From Actinomycetota bacterium (GTDB taxonomy: Bacteria; Actinomycetota; Acidimicrobiia; Acidimicrobiales; Ilumatobacteraceae), in the NCBI GenBank assembly GCA_029978335.1, contig JAPOJQ010000012.1, forward strand, positions 1 through 45,896: 45,896 nt of DNA, written 5' to 3'. Numbering within the stretch: position 1 is the stretch's first letter; each line of letters begins with the position of its first letter. The notes beneath the pieces were generated by a model, which saw nothing but the letters and a program-made list of their open reading frames with translations, ran no database searches and was not told the DNA's origin. The position numbers were made by a program, and so were the translations under genes. Below are positions 26,130 through 34,080 of this stretch, in pieces.

Positions 26130-27002
26130 ATGCCGTCGGACCCCGCCAGCACTTCGTACGAGAGTCGTTCAGGCCTTGTCGCGATGGTCGGCCGTCCGAA
26201 TGTGGGCAAAAGCTCGCTCGTCAATGCCATCTGTGGTCGGAAGGTATCGATCGTGTCCGATAAGCCGCAGACAACGCGGCATCGGGTGATTGGTGTCTTC
26301 GACCGTGACGATGTGCAGGTGGTCTTTGTTGACACCCCCGGATTGCACAAGCCGGTGTCGGCGTTGGGGGAGCGAGTCAATGCGACGGCCTTGGAGAGCG
26401 CGGGCGATGTTGATGTGCAGTGCCTGGTGCTCGACGCGACGAAGGATTTCGGCCGTGGCGACCAGTGGGTTGCAGATCGACTGGACACCTCGCGCCTTGT
26501 GGTGGTGGTGAACAAGATTGATGTGGCTGGGCGCGATCGCGTGATGGCGATGTTGGCAGCGTCATCATCGCTCAATGCCGGCGCGTATTTCCCAGTGTCG
26601 GCACGAACCGGTGATGGTGTGAAGGCACTGGTCGATCACCTCGTCGGGCTCATGGCGCCTGGGCCTCGATGGTTCACCGATGGTGAGACCAATGACATGC
26701 CCCCCGAAATGTGGGTTGCTGAACTCGTTCGTGAGCAGTTGTTGGCCGTCGTCCATGACGAATTGCCGTATTCGATTGCGACGCGCGTGACCGAGTGGGA
26801 ATGGCCGCGCATCCGCTGTGAGATCTTGGTCGAACGAGAGAGTCAAAAAGGCATGGTGATTGGACGTGGCGGCCTCGTCCTGCGCGAGGTCGGACGGCGG
26901 GTCCGTGAACAGTTGCCGGATGGCGCCTTCATCGAATTGCGGGTCCGTGTCGACAAGGATTGGCAGCGCCGTCCCGACCGGGTTGAACGCTTGGGCTACT
27001 GA
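26130..27002 (+). CDS. era: GTPase Era
   Basis: A 290-residue ribosome-assembly GTPase that binds 16S rRNA near its 3' end. G1 GRPNVGKS is at residues 21-28, G3 DTPG at 68-71, G4 NKID at 128-131 and G5 SAR at about 155, followed by the C-terminal KH domain with KGMVIGRGG at about 236-244. ATG 26130 is preferred; an in-frame start at 26028 lies inside the divergent maoC gene. Here era stands apart from ybeY/phoH by about 12 kb, though these usually cluster in actinobacteria. Confidence 0.95.
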   Translation: MPSDPASTSYESRSGLVAMVGRPNVGKSSLVNAICGRKVSIVSDKPQTTRHRVIGVFDRDDVQVVFVDTPGLHKPVSALGERVNATALESAGDVDVQCLVLDATKDFGRGDQWVADRLDTSRLVVVVNKIDVAGRDRVMAMLAASSSLNAGAYFPVSARTGDGVKALVDHLVGLMAPGPRWFTDGETNDMPPEMWVAELVREQLLAVVHDELPYSIATRVTEWEWPRIRCEILVERESQKGMVIGRGGLVLREVGRRVREQLPDGAFIELRVRVDKDWQRRPDRVERLGY

Positions 27003-27007
27003 GGAAC

Positions 27008-27796
27008 TCAATTAGCGACGGAGGTGCTCGTCGTGGACGAACTCGCTGACGTCGTTGGCGCTGTGCTCGTCGAGGTGGTTGACGTTGATGCGGCGACAGT
27101 GGTGGTTGTCGTCGATGTTGTCGAGGCTGGTCGTGTCGTGGTCGTGATGTCGGGAGCGCCGGCAATCAACGACGAGTAGTCACTCCACGCAAGCGGATCC
27201 CCCGGGTCGCTGTTGGCGCCAAGCGACGGCACGTAGACACTGATCGGCTCCTCGTCAACGGTGAAGATGACCTGGCCGATACCGCCCTCGGTGGTCGTGA
27301 ACAGCGTCAACGTCAGCACAATCTGAGCGATCGCTCGTCGCTGCTCAAGGCTCGACAGCCTCGCAATCACCGACGGAGACAGATCGACGGTCGCAAGGCC
27401 GCGGTCGACGCTGAAACCGGTGATCAGTCCACGGTCCACCTCGGTGCGGAGTGGAACACCAGTGCCGAGTGGGGGACTCACGAGTTGTTCGATGATGAGC
27501 CGGTCGCTCACGGGTGTCGGCAACGCAACCGTGATGGGTTGAAGTTCCCCCGAATTGCCGAGCAGATACACGACGTCCACTGGACGTGTTTCGACGATGG
27601 TGGTGGTCGTTTGCTCGGTGCCTGGCTCGGTGGTCACCGTGCTGGGCACTTCAGTGGTGGTCGTGGTCGTACTCGGGGCGTCGAGGTCGTAGGGGACGTC
27701 ATCGAAGGTTTGGACCCGCTCATCCATCGGGAGACCACACGTGCTGAGCCCGAGTGCAGCCAGGCCGAGGAGCAACACGTGGGTGGAGCGCTTCAT
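27008..27796 (-). CDS. GerMN-domain lipoprotein, LpqB-like, with Thr/Ser-rich tails
   Basis: A 262-residue lipoprotein. Signal MKRSTHVLLLGLAALGLSTC has lipobox-like Leu-Ser-Thr-Cys with Cys20. A Thr-rich linker (about residues 42-70) leads to a GerMN domain (about 73-195: VDVVYLLGNSGELQPITVAL, SVDRGLATVDLSPSV, GGIGQVIFTVDEEPISVYVP). The last about 45 residues are almost only Thr, Ser and Ala. The start overlaps the upstream histidine kinase stop by 4 nt (ATGA), so kinase and lipoprotein are translationally coupled, as in mtrB-lpqB. It lacks the large beta-propeller half of LpqB. It probably modulates the kinase from outside the membrane. Confidence 0.85.
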   Translation of the reverse strand: MKRSTHVLLLGLAALGLSTCGLPMDERVQTFDDVPYDLDAPSTTTTTTEVPSTVTTEPGTEQTTTTIVETRPVDVVYLLGNSGELQPITVALPTPVSDRLIIEQLVSPPLGTGVPLRTEVDRGLITGFSVDRGLATVDLSPSVIARLSSLEQRRAIAQIVLTLTLFTTTEGGIGQVIFTVDEEPISVYVPSLGANSDPGDPLAWSDYSSLIAGAPDITTTTRPASTTSTTTTTVAASTSTTSTSTAPTTSASSSTTSTSVAN

Positions 27797-29172
27797 CGCT
27801 GCTCCAATGCCGGTTGAAAGCCAGGCGTGGGGAACCGGACCACGAATCGCGCCCCGCCGTGTCGGCGATCCTCCACCCATGCAGCGCCGCCAAGTGCGGC
27901 GGCATGCTCGGCAACGAGCGCAAGGCCGAGTCCTGTTCCCACACGGTGGCGCGACGCGCTGCCTCGAGCGAAACGTTCAAAGATTCGAGTCCGCTCACCA
28001 GCAGCAACGCCAGGACCGGCGTCTTCCACGGCAACGATCACGGTGTGTTGGAGGTCGCCGCGTTCCATCGATACCCGGATTGCGCCGCCGGCGTGCACCG
28101 CTGCATTTTCCACGAGGTTCGAGATGATTCGCTCCACACGAACTTTGTCGACCATTGCCATTGTTGAGAGTCCGCCGGCAACCTCGAACGGCACGTTTGG
28201 TGTCGATGACCGAGCGATGATCCGTTGGGTGAGATCGGCGAGATCGATCTCCTCGATGTGGCCATCTATCGCGCCGGCCTCCAAACGGGAGAGTTCGAGC
28301 AGATCCATCACCATGGCATCAAAGCGTCGGACTTGGTCAACGAGCACATCGAGCGCCTGGCGGGTTCGCTCGGGCAATTCATCTCGTCGAGCAGCGAGCA
28401 CCTCAACCGCCGCGGTCATGGCCGTAATCGGTGACCGCAATTCATGGCTGACATCGGACGCGAATCGGGCTTCGCGTTCGATTCGGGCCTGAACCGCGTC
28501 CGCCATGTTGTTGAAGGCTTCGGCGAGGCGGTCGAGTTCGGGGTCATCAGACGGTTCAAGTCGAGCATCGAGTCCACCGGCAGCGAGTTGGCCAGCGGCA
28601 TCGGCGACCCTCGTGAGGGGTCGAAGCAGCCCACGGCTCGTCGTGAAACCGAAGAACGTGGCGAAGAGCGCCGCGAGTACCGAGCCGATGAGCAGCGCCG
28701 TCACGACGAGTCGCAGTGTGCGCTCGGTTGCACCGAGAGGGAACGCTTCGAGGTAGCCGGCATCGTGAGCGCGGATGTGAACACCAACGGCGAGGTAGGG
28801 CTCGCCGTCATAGGTGAACTGCTGCTGTCCGCTTTGTCCGCGGGCAACGACTTCGCGCAACTCCACGGGGAATGCACTTGCGGGATATTGGAGGAGGTAG
28901 GCGATGTCGGGATTCGTCAGAACGGCAAAACCGTCGGTTTCGATGTCGAGCCCGAGAAAGCCTTCCGACACGTTGCCTTGCTCAAAAGAGGTCCGCACGG
29001 TGAGGGCATGATCAAAGGCGGTCGACCTGGCGGCAGAGATTCGTTGATCGAGCAGAGAGTCACGAGCAACTGAGTAGGTGGCCGTCGTGAGGCCAAGTCC
29101 TGCGAGGAGGCCGATCAGACCGAAGAACAGCGCGACCCTGGTGCTGAGGCGGGGCGAACGCAACCAGGTCAT
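27793..29172 (-). CDS. Sensor histidine kinase, MtrB-like
   Basis: A 459-residue membrane histidine kinase. TM1 is about residues 14-34 and TM2 about 152-177, enclosing an extracellular sensor of about 117 residues. A HAMP domain (about 178-230) and the HisKA domain with phospho-acceptor His243 in SDVSHELRSPI follow, then HATPase_c with N-box NLVENAAVHAGG, G1 DAGPGVA, F-box FERFARG and G2 GTGLGLAL. It should phosphorylate an OmpR-type regulator, most likely the one encoded divergently at 29383. Followed by the GerMN lipoprotein with an ATGA overlap, which is the MtrB-LpqB arrangement of actinobacteria. ATG 29172 gives a short cytoplasmic N-terminus before TM1. Confidence 0.9.
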   Translation of the reverse strand: MTWLRSPRLSTRVALFFGLIGLLAGLGLTTATYSVARDSLLDQRISAARSTAFDHALTVRTSFEQGNVSEGFLGLDIETDGFAVLTNPDIAYLLQYPASAFPVELREVVARGQSGQQQFTYDGEPYLAVGVHIRAHDAGYLEAFPLGATERTLRLVVTALLIGSVLAALFATFFGFTTSRGLLRPLTRVADAAGQLAAGGLDARLEPSDDPELDRLAEAFNNMADAVQARIEREARFASDVSHELRSPITAMTAAVEVLAARRDELPERTRQALDVLVDQVRRFDAMVMDLLELSRLEAGAIDGHIEEIDLADLTQRIIARSSTPNVPFEVAGGLSTMAMVDKVRVERIISNLVENAAVHAGGAIRVSMERGDLQHTVIVAVEDAGPGVAAGERTRIFERFARGSASRHRVGTGLGLALVAEHAAALGGAAWVEDRRHGGARFVVRFPTPGFQPALEQR

Positions 29173-29309
29173 GTGCTCAGTTTGGCCGATTCGGCGGTTC
29201 CACCGCTGCCGGTGGGACACCAGGGGGAGGAAGGTATCCCACCGGGGCAGCGTGAACAGTCGTCATCGTCGCCGAGTCGTGTGACAAGCCCGTGCGTTGA
29301 ATGTGCGTT

Positions 29310-29322
29310 TTTTGTAACAAAA
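29310..29322. promoter_or_regulatory. AT-rich palindrome upstream of the OmpR-type regulator
   Basis: TTTTGTAACAAAA, a perfect 6+1+6 inverted repeat, lies 60 nt before the regulator start in an otherwise GC-rich 210-nt region between the divergent kinase and regulator genes. It contains GTAAC, and a GTGAC lies at 29281-29285; GTNAC half-sites are what MtrA-type regulators are known to bind, but the pair is not at the usual 5-nt spacing. A possible operator or part of a promoter; not proven. Confidence 0.35.
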
Positions 29323-29382
29323 CCTCGTCCATCCCGCTTCGTCGTTCCGCCCGATTGCGTCGCTGGTGGCAGACTGACACCG

Positions 29383-30075
29383 ATGGAGTCGGTCCTGTTC
29401 ATCGAAGATGACGACGCAATCAGACTTGCATTGCGACTCGCACTTGAAGACGAGGGCTATGAGGTATTCGAAGCATCCGATGGCGCGTCTGGCCTGGTGG
29501 AGTTTGGCCGTCGACATCCCGATGTCATTCTTCTCGACCTTCGATTGCCCGACCTTTCGGGTTTTGAGGTTTGTCGGGCGATTCGGGCAACGTCGATCGT
29601 GCCGATCATCATGGTGACCGCCCAGACCGATACCGCCGACATGGTTGCCGGGCTTGAAGCAGGTGCCGACGACTATGTCACGAAGCCGGTCGTACCACGT
29701 GAACTTGCAGCGCGTATCTCGGCTTTACTGCGACGTGTTCGTTTGCAATCGGGTACCGGCGGCGTTTCCGAGAGCGAGGTGCAACGGCTCGGCACACTCG
29801 AGTTGGATCGAGACAAAGGCGTTGTGGTGCACCATGGGGCAGAGGTGTCGCTGACCCGAACGGAGTACCGATTGCTGTGCGAGTTCGCCGATCATCCAGG
29901 TGCGGTATTGAGTCGCGATCAACTACTCGAACGGGTGTGGGGATACGAGTATCTCGGCGATTCGCGGCTGGTTGATGCGCACGTGCGTCGATTGCGCTTG
30001 AAGGTCGAAGACACCCCTGACGACCCGAGACTGATCATCACCGTGCGCGGGCTTGGCTATCGGTTGATGCCATAG
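29383..30075 (+). CDS. OmpR/MtrA-type response regulator
   Basis: A 230-residue response regulator. The receiver domain (1-120) has the acidic pocket EDDD (8-11), phospho-acceptor Asp52 in ILLDLRLPD, and KP in YVTKPVVPREL. The winged-helix DNA-binding domain follows (about 135-228) with LTRTEYRLLCEFADHPG, VWGYEYLGDSRLVDAHVRRLR and ITVRGLGYRL. ATG 29383 is chosen; the frame is open 70 codons upstream but that region is the divergent promoter. Its probable partner is the kinase on the opposite strand. It resembles MtrA-like regulators of cell-wall and division genes, though the sequence alone does not prove orthology. Confidence 0.92.
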   Translation: MESVLFIEDDDAIRLALRLALEDEGYEVFEASDGASGLVEFGRRHPDVILLDLRLPDLSGFEVCRAIRATSIVPIIMVTAQTDTADMVAGLEAGADDYVTKPVVPRELAARISALLRRVRLQSGTGGVSESEVQRLGTLELDRDKGVVVHHGAEVSLTRTEYRLLCEFADHPGAVLSRDQLLERVWGYEYLGDSRLVDAHVRRLRLKVEDTPDDPRLIITVRGLGYRLMP

Positions 30076-30087
30076 CGAGGGCCGGCA

Positions 30088-30849
30088 TCACCGCTGCGAG
30101 GCGGGATTCCACGATGGCAGGCGCTTCTCGACGAAGGCCGCCATCCCCTCAGCCGCGTCGGGTCCGCCAAAGATCGCTTCAGACAGTTCCCGCATCTCGG
30201 TAAAACCGGCATCCCGGTCGAGAGTCGGCACGTGATGCAGCATCCGTTTTGTTGCTGCAACGGCCCGAGGGGCACCAGCGAGGATGCCCTCAATGAGACG
30301 GTCAACCGTTTCGGCAACGTCGTCGCTGACATGAGTGACAAGACCCATCGCCAACGCGTCGGCGGCGGAAAATCGTTCACCGGTCAACATTGCCGCGGTG
30401 ATCTTGCCGGCGGGAACGCGGCGAAGAATGGGCACCGAGATGATGGCCGGCGCGACGCCGATACGTACCTCGGTGAGTGCAAAGTCGATCGCGTTGCTCA
30501 CGACGATGAGGTCGCACGAGGCCATGAGGCCGATGCCACCTGCCCTGACGGCACCGTTGACGGCGGCGATCGTTGGTCGTGGCGTATCCATCAACCGCTC
30601 GAGCACGCGCACCATCGGACCCGAATCGGGCGGCCCTGAGCGGCGTTCTTTGAGGTCGGCACCTGCGCAGAATGCTGGTCCCTCATGTCGCACAACGATG
30701 GCCCGGGCATCGGCTGCCTCCGCTGCATCAATCGCAGTGTTGAGTTCAGCCAACAGCTGTGCTGAGAGCGCATTGCGGTTGTGGGGCGAATCAAGGGTGA
30801 TCGTGCTGACACCGTCAGCATGGCGATGGTGGACGAGAGCGTCGCTCAT
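30088..30849 (-). CDS. Enoyl-CoA hydratase/isomerase (crotonase) family protein
   Basis: A 253-residue crotonase-fold protein. FCAGADLKER (oxyanion loop) is at about residues 60-69 and AVNGAVRAGGIGLMASCDL at about 97-115, followed by FALTEVRIGV. The first catalytic Glu of classical enoyl-CoA hydratase (GGCELA position) is replaced: the sequence reads GGIGLM. The second Glu (TEVRIGV) is present. Simple hydration may therefore be weak or absent, and another crotonase reaction is possible. It follows the dinG-like gene on the same strand (23 nt), so it may be the last gene of the uppS-dinG transcript. Confidence 0.85.
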   Translation of the reverse strand: MSDALVHHRHADGVSTITLDSPHNRNALSAQLLAELNTAIDAAEAADARAIVVRHEGPAFCAGADLKERRSGPPDSGPMVRVLERLMDTPRPTIAAVNGAVRAGGIGLMASCDLIVVSNAIDFALTEVRIGVAPAIISVPILRRVPAGKITAAMLTGERFSAADALAMGLVTHVSDDVAETVDRLIEGILAGAPRAVAATKRMLHHVPTLDRDAGFTEMRELSEAIFGGPDAAEGMAAFVEKRLPSWNPASQR

Positions 30850-30872
30850 GTCGGCACGGTAACCGAGGCGGG

Positions 30873-32768
30873 CTAACGCTCGGCGATCGAACGCAAGAGG
30901 TTGACGGCCTCGTTCCGGTCTTTTGTTCGACGCATCGGCGGTAATGCAGCGATGATCTCCCAGCGGTAGCGCGCCGTTCCGAGCCGTCGATCCATCACCG
31001 CCACGACGCCTCGATCGGTGTCGGTTCGAATGAGGCGACCGCTTGCTTGAGCGAGCATGGTTGCTGCTCGCGGTAGGTCGATCTCAGAGAACGCCTGCTG
31101 TCCCAGCATGTCGCGACGTGCGGTAAGCAGGGGATCGTCGGGGCGTGGGAACGGGATGCGGTCAATCACGACGAGCGACAAGGTGCGAACTGGAACGTCG
31201 ACGCCCTGGAAGAGTCCTGCGGTCGCGAACAGGCACGTGTCTTCATCGCTCGCAAAGGTGTGAAGGAGTGCCGGCTTGGGCATATCGCGCTGGGTCAGTA
31301 TTCGAAAGGGAACCCGCTCACGTAATGCGGCGGCGGCTTCGTCCATCGCGGACCACGAGGTGAACAGGGCAAGGGTTCGCCCGCCAGCTGCCGTCATGAG
31401 TGCCGCGAGTTCGTTGTGTACCCCTGCGCGAAATTGAGGATCGTTCGGCGGTGGGAGATGCATTGCGCAATACAGCAGTGCTTGTTCCTCATAATCGAAG
31501 GGACTGCCAACATCAATGACCTCAGCACCGTCAAGACCGATGCGATCAGCAAGGTTTCTCGGGACGGTGGCGCTCGTCAGGATCGGCGTTCGTTTTGCCC
31601 AAATTCCATCGGCCAACGTTGGGCCGACGTCGAGTGGTGCGAGTTCGAGCCGAAGCGAATTCGGTGCACCGGCGACGAACACGACATCGCTCTCGCCCGG
31701 GCTAAGGAATCGATCGGTGGTGTCGATCACCCGGGTCAGCGCTACCTGAGCACGCAACCTGCGCTGCTTGGCGTCCTCGTCGTTGATCGTCAGCTTGCCG
31801 ACGAGGTTGAGCGCCTTGTCGCTCGTGGCGCGGATGTCGCCGAGCTGGGTAGCGAGGTCGTGAGGCAGCGGCGTTGCGAGGCGTTCACCGGGGTAGCGGG
31901 CGAGCACCTCGGCGAGGTCGTCACCGAGTGCACTGAGTTCTGCGTCGAGTTCTGGATCGACGACGATGCGCCGAACAACCGTCGCCACGCGGTTCAGTCG
32001 TCCCGGTGCGAGCTCAACACCAACGGTGTCGCTCATCACGTCCTCGATGACGTGTGCTTCGTCAAAGATCACGACGTCGTGGTCGCACAGAATCGCTCCA
32101 TCGGCACCCACGTCAAGTCCGTAGAGGTGTGCGTTGACCACGATCACGTCGGCTGCTTGGGCTCGACCGCGCGCCGCTTCAGCAAAACAGGATGTGCCGC
32201 GCGGGCATCGTGATGCCCCCGGACATTCGTCGGAGCCCACGGTCACGGCGGCAACCGTTCGGTCCGATGGCGACCAGTCGAGCTCGGTCAGGTCACCGGT
32301 CATGGTCTCATCAGCCCAGGTGACGAGTCGATCCACCTCTGCCCGTCCGCTGTCGTCAAGGCCTTCAAGCGAAAGCTGCACTCGATCGCTCGATGAGGTG
32401 GCGCCGATTTCGTCGAGGCGCTGCATGCAGATGTAGTTGCTGCGACCCTTGAGCACGGCCCAACTAAAAGGCTGATCGAGTAGTGGGTTGAGGTGGAGCT
32501 CAAGGAACGGAAGGTCTTTGTGGGCGAGCTGGTCCTGGAGGGCTTTGGTCGCCGTGACCACCACGGTGGTGCAGCCTGCTGCGATTGCTGGCACGAGATA
32601 GGCGAGCGTTTTGCCGGTGCCGGTACCGGCCCGAACGATGAGTGGGTCGCCACGACGAATTGCGAGCGCGATGCGGTCGGCCATCTCGCGTTGTCCCGAC
32701 CGCCGCTCCGCCCCAGGAATCGCCTCGGTGACGGCGTCGAGAAGGTCGAGGACGTTGAGGTCGGTCAT
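30873..32768 (-). CDS. dinG: DinG/XPD-like iron-sulfur superfamily 2 helicase
   Basis: A 631-residue ATP-dependent DNA helicase. Walker A AGTGTGKT is at residues 47-54 and the DEAH box at 236-239. Four Cys that can ligate a 4Fe-4S cluster lie between them: Cys114 (NYICMQR), Cys182, Cys188 and Cys194 (ECPGASRCPRGTSC). C-terminal helicase motifs include LATAGLFQGVDVPV-like (FATAGLFQGVDV) and ASGRLIRTDTDRGVV. It probably unwinds damaged or structured DNA, as DinG/YoaA proteins do. The ATG overlaps the stop of uppS by 4 nt, so it is translationally coupled to it. Confidence 0.91.
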   Translation of the reverse strand: MTDLNVLDLLDAVTEAIPGAERRSGQREMADRIALAIRRGDPLIVRAGTGTGKTLAYLVPAIAAGCTTVVVTATKALQDQLAHKDLPFLELHLNPLLDQPFSWAVLKGRSNYICMQRLDEIGATSSSDRVQLSLEGLDDSGRAEVDRLVTWADETMTGDLTELDWSPSDRTVAAVTVGSDECPGASRCPRGTSCFAEAARGRAQAADVIVVNAHLYGLDVGADGAILCDHDVVIFDEAHVIEDVMSDTVGVELAPGRLNRVATVVRRIVVDPELDAELSALGDDLAEVLARYPGERLATPLPHDLATQLGDIRATSDKALNLVGKLTINDEDAKQRRLRAQVALTRVIDTTDRFLSPGESDVVFVAGAPNSLRLELAPLDVGPTLADGIWAKRTPILTSATVPRNLADRIGLDGAEVIDVGSPFDYEEQALLYCAMHLPPPNDPQFRAGVHNELAALMTAAGGRTLALFTSWSAMDEAAAALRERVPFRILTQRDMPKPALLHTFASDEDTCLFATAGLFQGVDVPVRTLSLVVIDRIPFPRPDDPLLTARRDMLGQQAFSEIDLPRAATMLAQASGRLIRTDTDRGVVAVMDRRLGTARYRWEIIAALPPMRRTKDRNEAVNLLRSIAER

Positions 32769-33463
32769 GGGGCTGGCACCAACGCGATGGCAGCATCGAG
32801 TTCAGCCGCATCGAAATCGGGCCACGGAGTGTCGGTGAAGTGGATCGCTGCGCCAGCTGACTGCCACAGCAGAAAGTTGGATACTCGGATCTCGCCGCTC
32901 GTTCGCACCATCACATCGACTGGCGGCAGCGTCGGGTCGTGCAGGTGCGACTCAATGGATGCAGGAGTAATGCGTTGGCCAGCTGCTCGAGCGGAGCGCA
33001 CAGCCCCCATCAGCTCTGCCCGTCCGCCGTAGTCGAACGCAACCGTCAAGACCATCCCCGTGTTGTGGGCGGTGTCGGCGATGGCTTTTCTGATTGCTCG
33101 TTGCACGTACTTTGGTGTGCGGGCATCGGGGCCATCGAAAGGACGGCCGATCCAACGGATGCGCACGTTGTTCTCGTTGAGTTCAGTCACTCGCCCAAAG
33201 AGGCGCTCGTGGAGTCCAAGGATGTGACGAACCTCTGGTCGGGGTCGTATCCAGTTCTCGGTTGAGAACCCAAATACGGTGAGCCACCCAATGTCTCGTT
33301 GTACCGCAGCTCGAACCACTTCCGCGAGGTTCTCCTCGCCGGCTGTGTGTCCTGCCGTTCGCGGTAATCCTCGCGACTCGGCCCAACGCCCGTTGCCATC
33401 CATGATGCACGCGACGTGGAGTCGACCAGGAGGGGGAGGGCCAAGCGGGTTGAGGGGCGACAT
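32765..33463 (-). CDS. uppS: UppS-type cis-prenyltransferase, catalytic subunit lacking the R-x-G tail
   Basis: A 232-residue cis-prenyltransferase adding isopentenyl units to make the polyprenyl diphosphate lipid carrier for peptidoglycan. The catalytic motif CIMDGNGRW carries Asp22; RTAGHTAG, FGFSTENWIRPRPEV, AFDYGGR and RTSGEIRVSNFLLWQ are all intact. Two features are missing. The conserved Glu after LLWQ (AYAEL in E. coli, Glu213) is Ala206, and the chain stops at LVPAP where homologues continue into the helix ending in R-x-F-G-G. This is the pattern of catalytic subunits such as human DHDDS, which need an NgBR-type partner. ATG 33463 is preferred over an upstream frame that invades the divergent gene. 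Its stop overlaps the dinG start. Confidence 0.9.
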   Translation of the reverse strand: MSPLNPLGPPPPGRLHVACIMDGNGRWAESRGLPRTAGHTAGEENLAEVVRAAVQRDIGWLTVFGFSTENWIRPRPEVRHILGLHERLFGRVTELNENNVRIRWIGRPFDGPDARTPKYVQRAIRKAIADTAHNTGMVLTVAFDYGGRAELMGAVRSARAAGQRITPASIESHLHDPTLPPVDVMVRTSGEIRVSNFLLWQSAGAAIHFTDTPWPDFDAAELDAAIALVPAP

Positions 33464-33531
33464 TGTGGCCTTGACGTTAGTGCCCGAAGCGATGCCCGGG
33501 TCGGCGTTCGCACGGATGAAATGATGGAGCG
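33464..33531. promoter_or_regulatory. Shared divergent control region of the two prenyltransferase-like genes
   Basis: Only 68 nt separate the start codons of uppS (minus strand) and the UppS-like gene (plus strand), so both must be transcribed from overlapping promoters or from leaders inside each other. A TTGACG at 33471-33476 on the plus strand could be a -35 element, but I see no convincing -10 at the right distance. A GGAG precedes the plus-strand ATG at very short spacing. Confidence 0.35.
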
Positions 33532-34080
33532 ATGACCGAGCATGACCAGACGCAGACGGTGGCGTCGGACATCCGACATGTGCTCGTCGTCGCTGGCGGT
33601 ATCGATGAATGGTTCGCACTGGATCGCGAGCGTTGGGATCATCGTGTTGCGTCCCTCGGACACGTTGCTGATCGGCATGGCATTGCCTGGGTGACCTTGC
33701 GTCCCTATCACTCAGGTGGCGAACCCGTCGGCGAGGGGCCGCCGGTGAGGACGGCCAGTGTTGGTGCGGCGTCGGTGCTTATCGATCCCGTGGCCGACGG
33801 ACGTGAGCGTTTTGCAGCGTCGATGCGACGCCTCGACGGTGAACCGATCAACGAGGCGACCGTTGCCGCGGTGCTCTACGAACCGGCGGACTCAGAGCCG
33901 GATCTCGTGGTGGTCATCGGCCCGTCTGATCGCCTCCCTCCCTCGTTGGTGTGGGAGTTGGCCTACGCCGAGTTGGTATTCATCGAATCCTCATGGTCCG
34001 AGCTCAGTGGTGCCGATCTCGAGTTGGCGATCGCTGAGTTCGCTCGTCGTCGTCGACGTTTCGGCGGGCTCGACGCGTGA
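33532..34080 (+). CDS. UppS-like, catalytically degenerate subunit (NgBR/Nus1-like)
   Basis: A 182-residue protein with clear remnants of the UppS fold. Its N-terminus IRHVLVVAGGIDEWFALDRE aligns with the start of UppS (RHVAxIMDGNGRWA), but the catalytic Asp and the DGNG motif are lost. The middle is about 50 residues shorter than UppS. The C-terminal part returns to a strong match: DLVVVIGPSDRLPPSLVWEL, then AYAEL with Glu147, and a final helix AIAEFARRRRRFGG whose R176-F177-G178 is the R-x-G motif. NgBR/Nus1 subunits of eukaryotic cis-prenyltransferase show the same losses and the same retained Glu and R-x-G. Likely the non-catalytic partner of the divergent UppS. Its stop overlaps the recO GTG start by 4 nt. 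Confidence 0.82.
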   Translation: MTEHDQTQTVASDIRHVLVVAGGIDEWFALDRERWDHRVASLGHVADRHGIAWVTLRPYHSGGEPVGEGPPVRTASVGAASVLIDPVADGRERFAASMRRLDGEPINEATVAAVLYEPADSEPDLVVVIGPSDRLPPSLVWELAYAELVFIESSWSELSGADLELAIAEFARRRRRFGGLDA

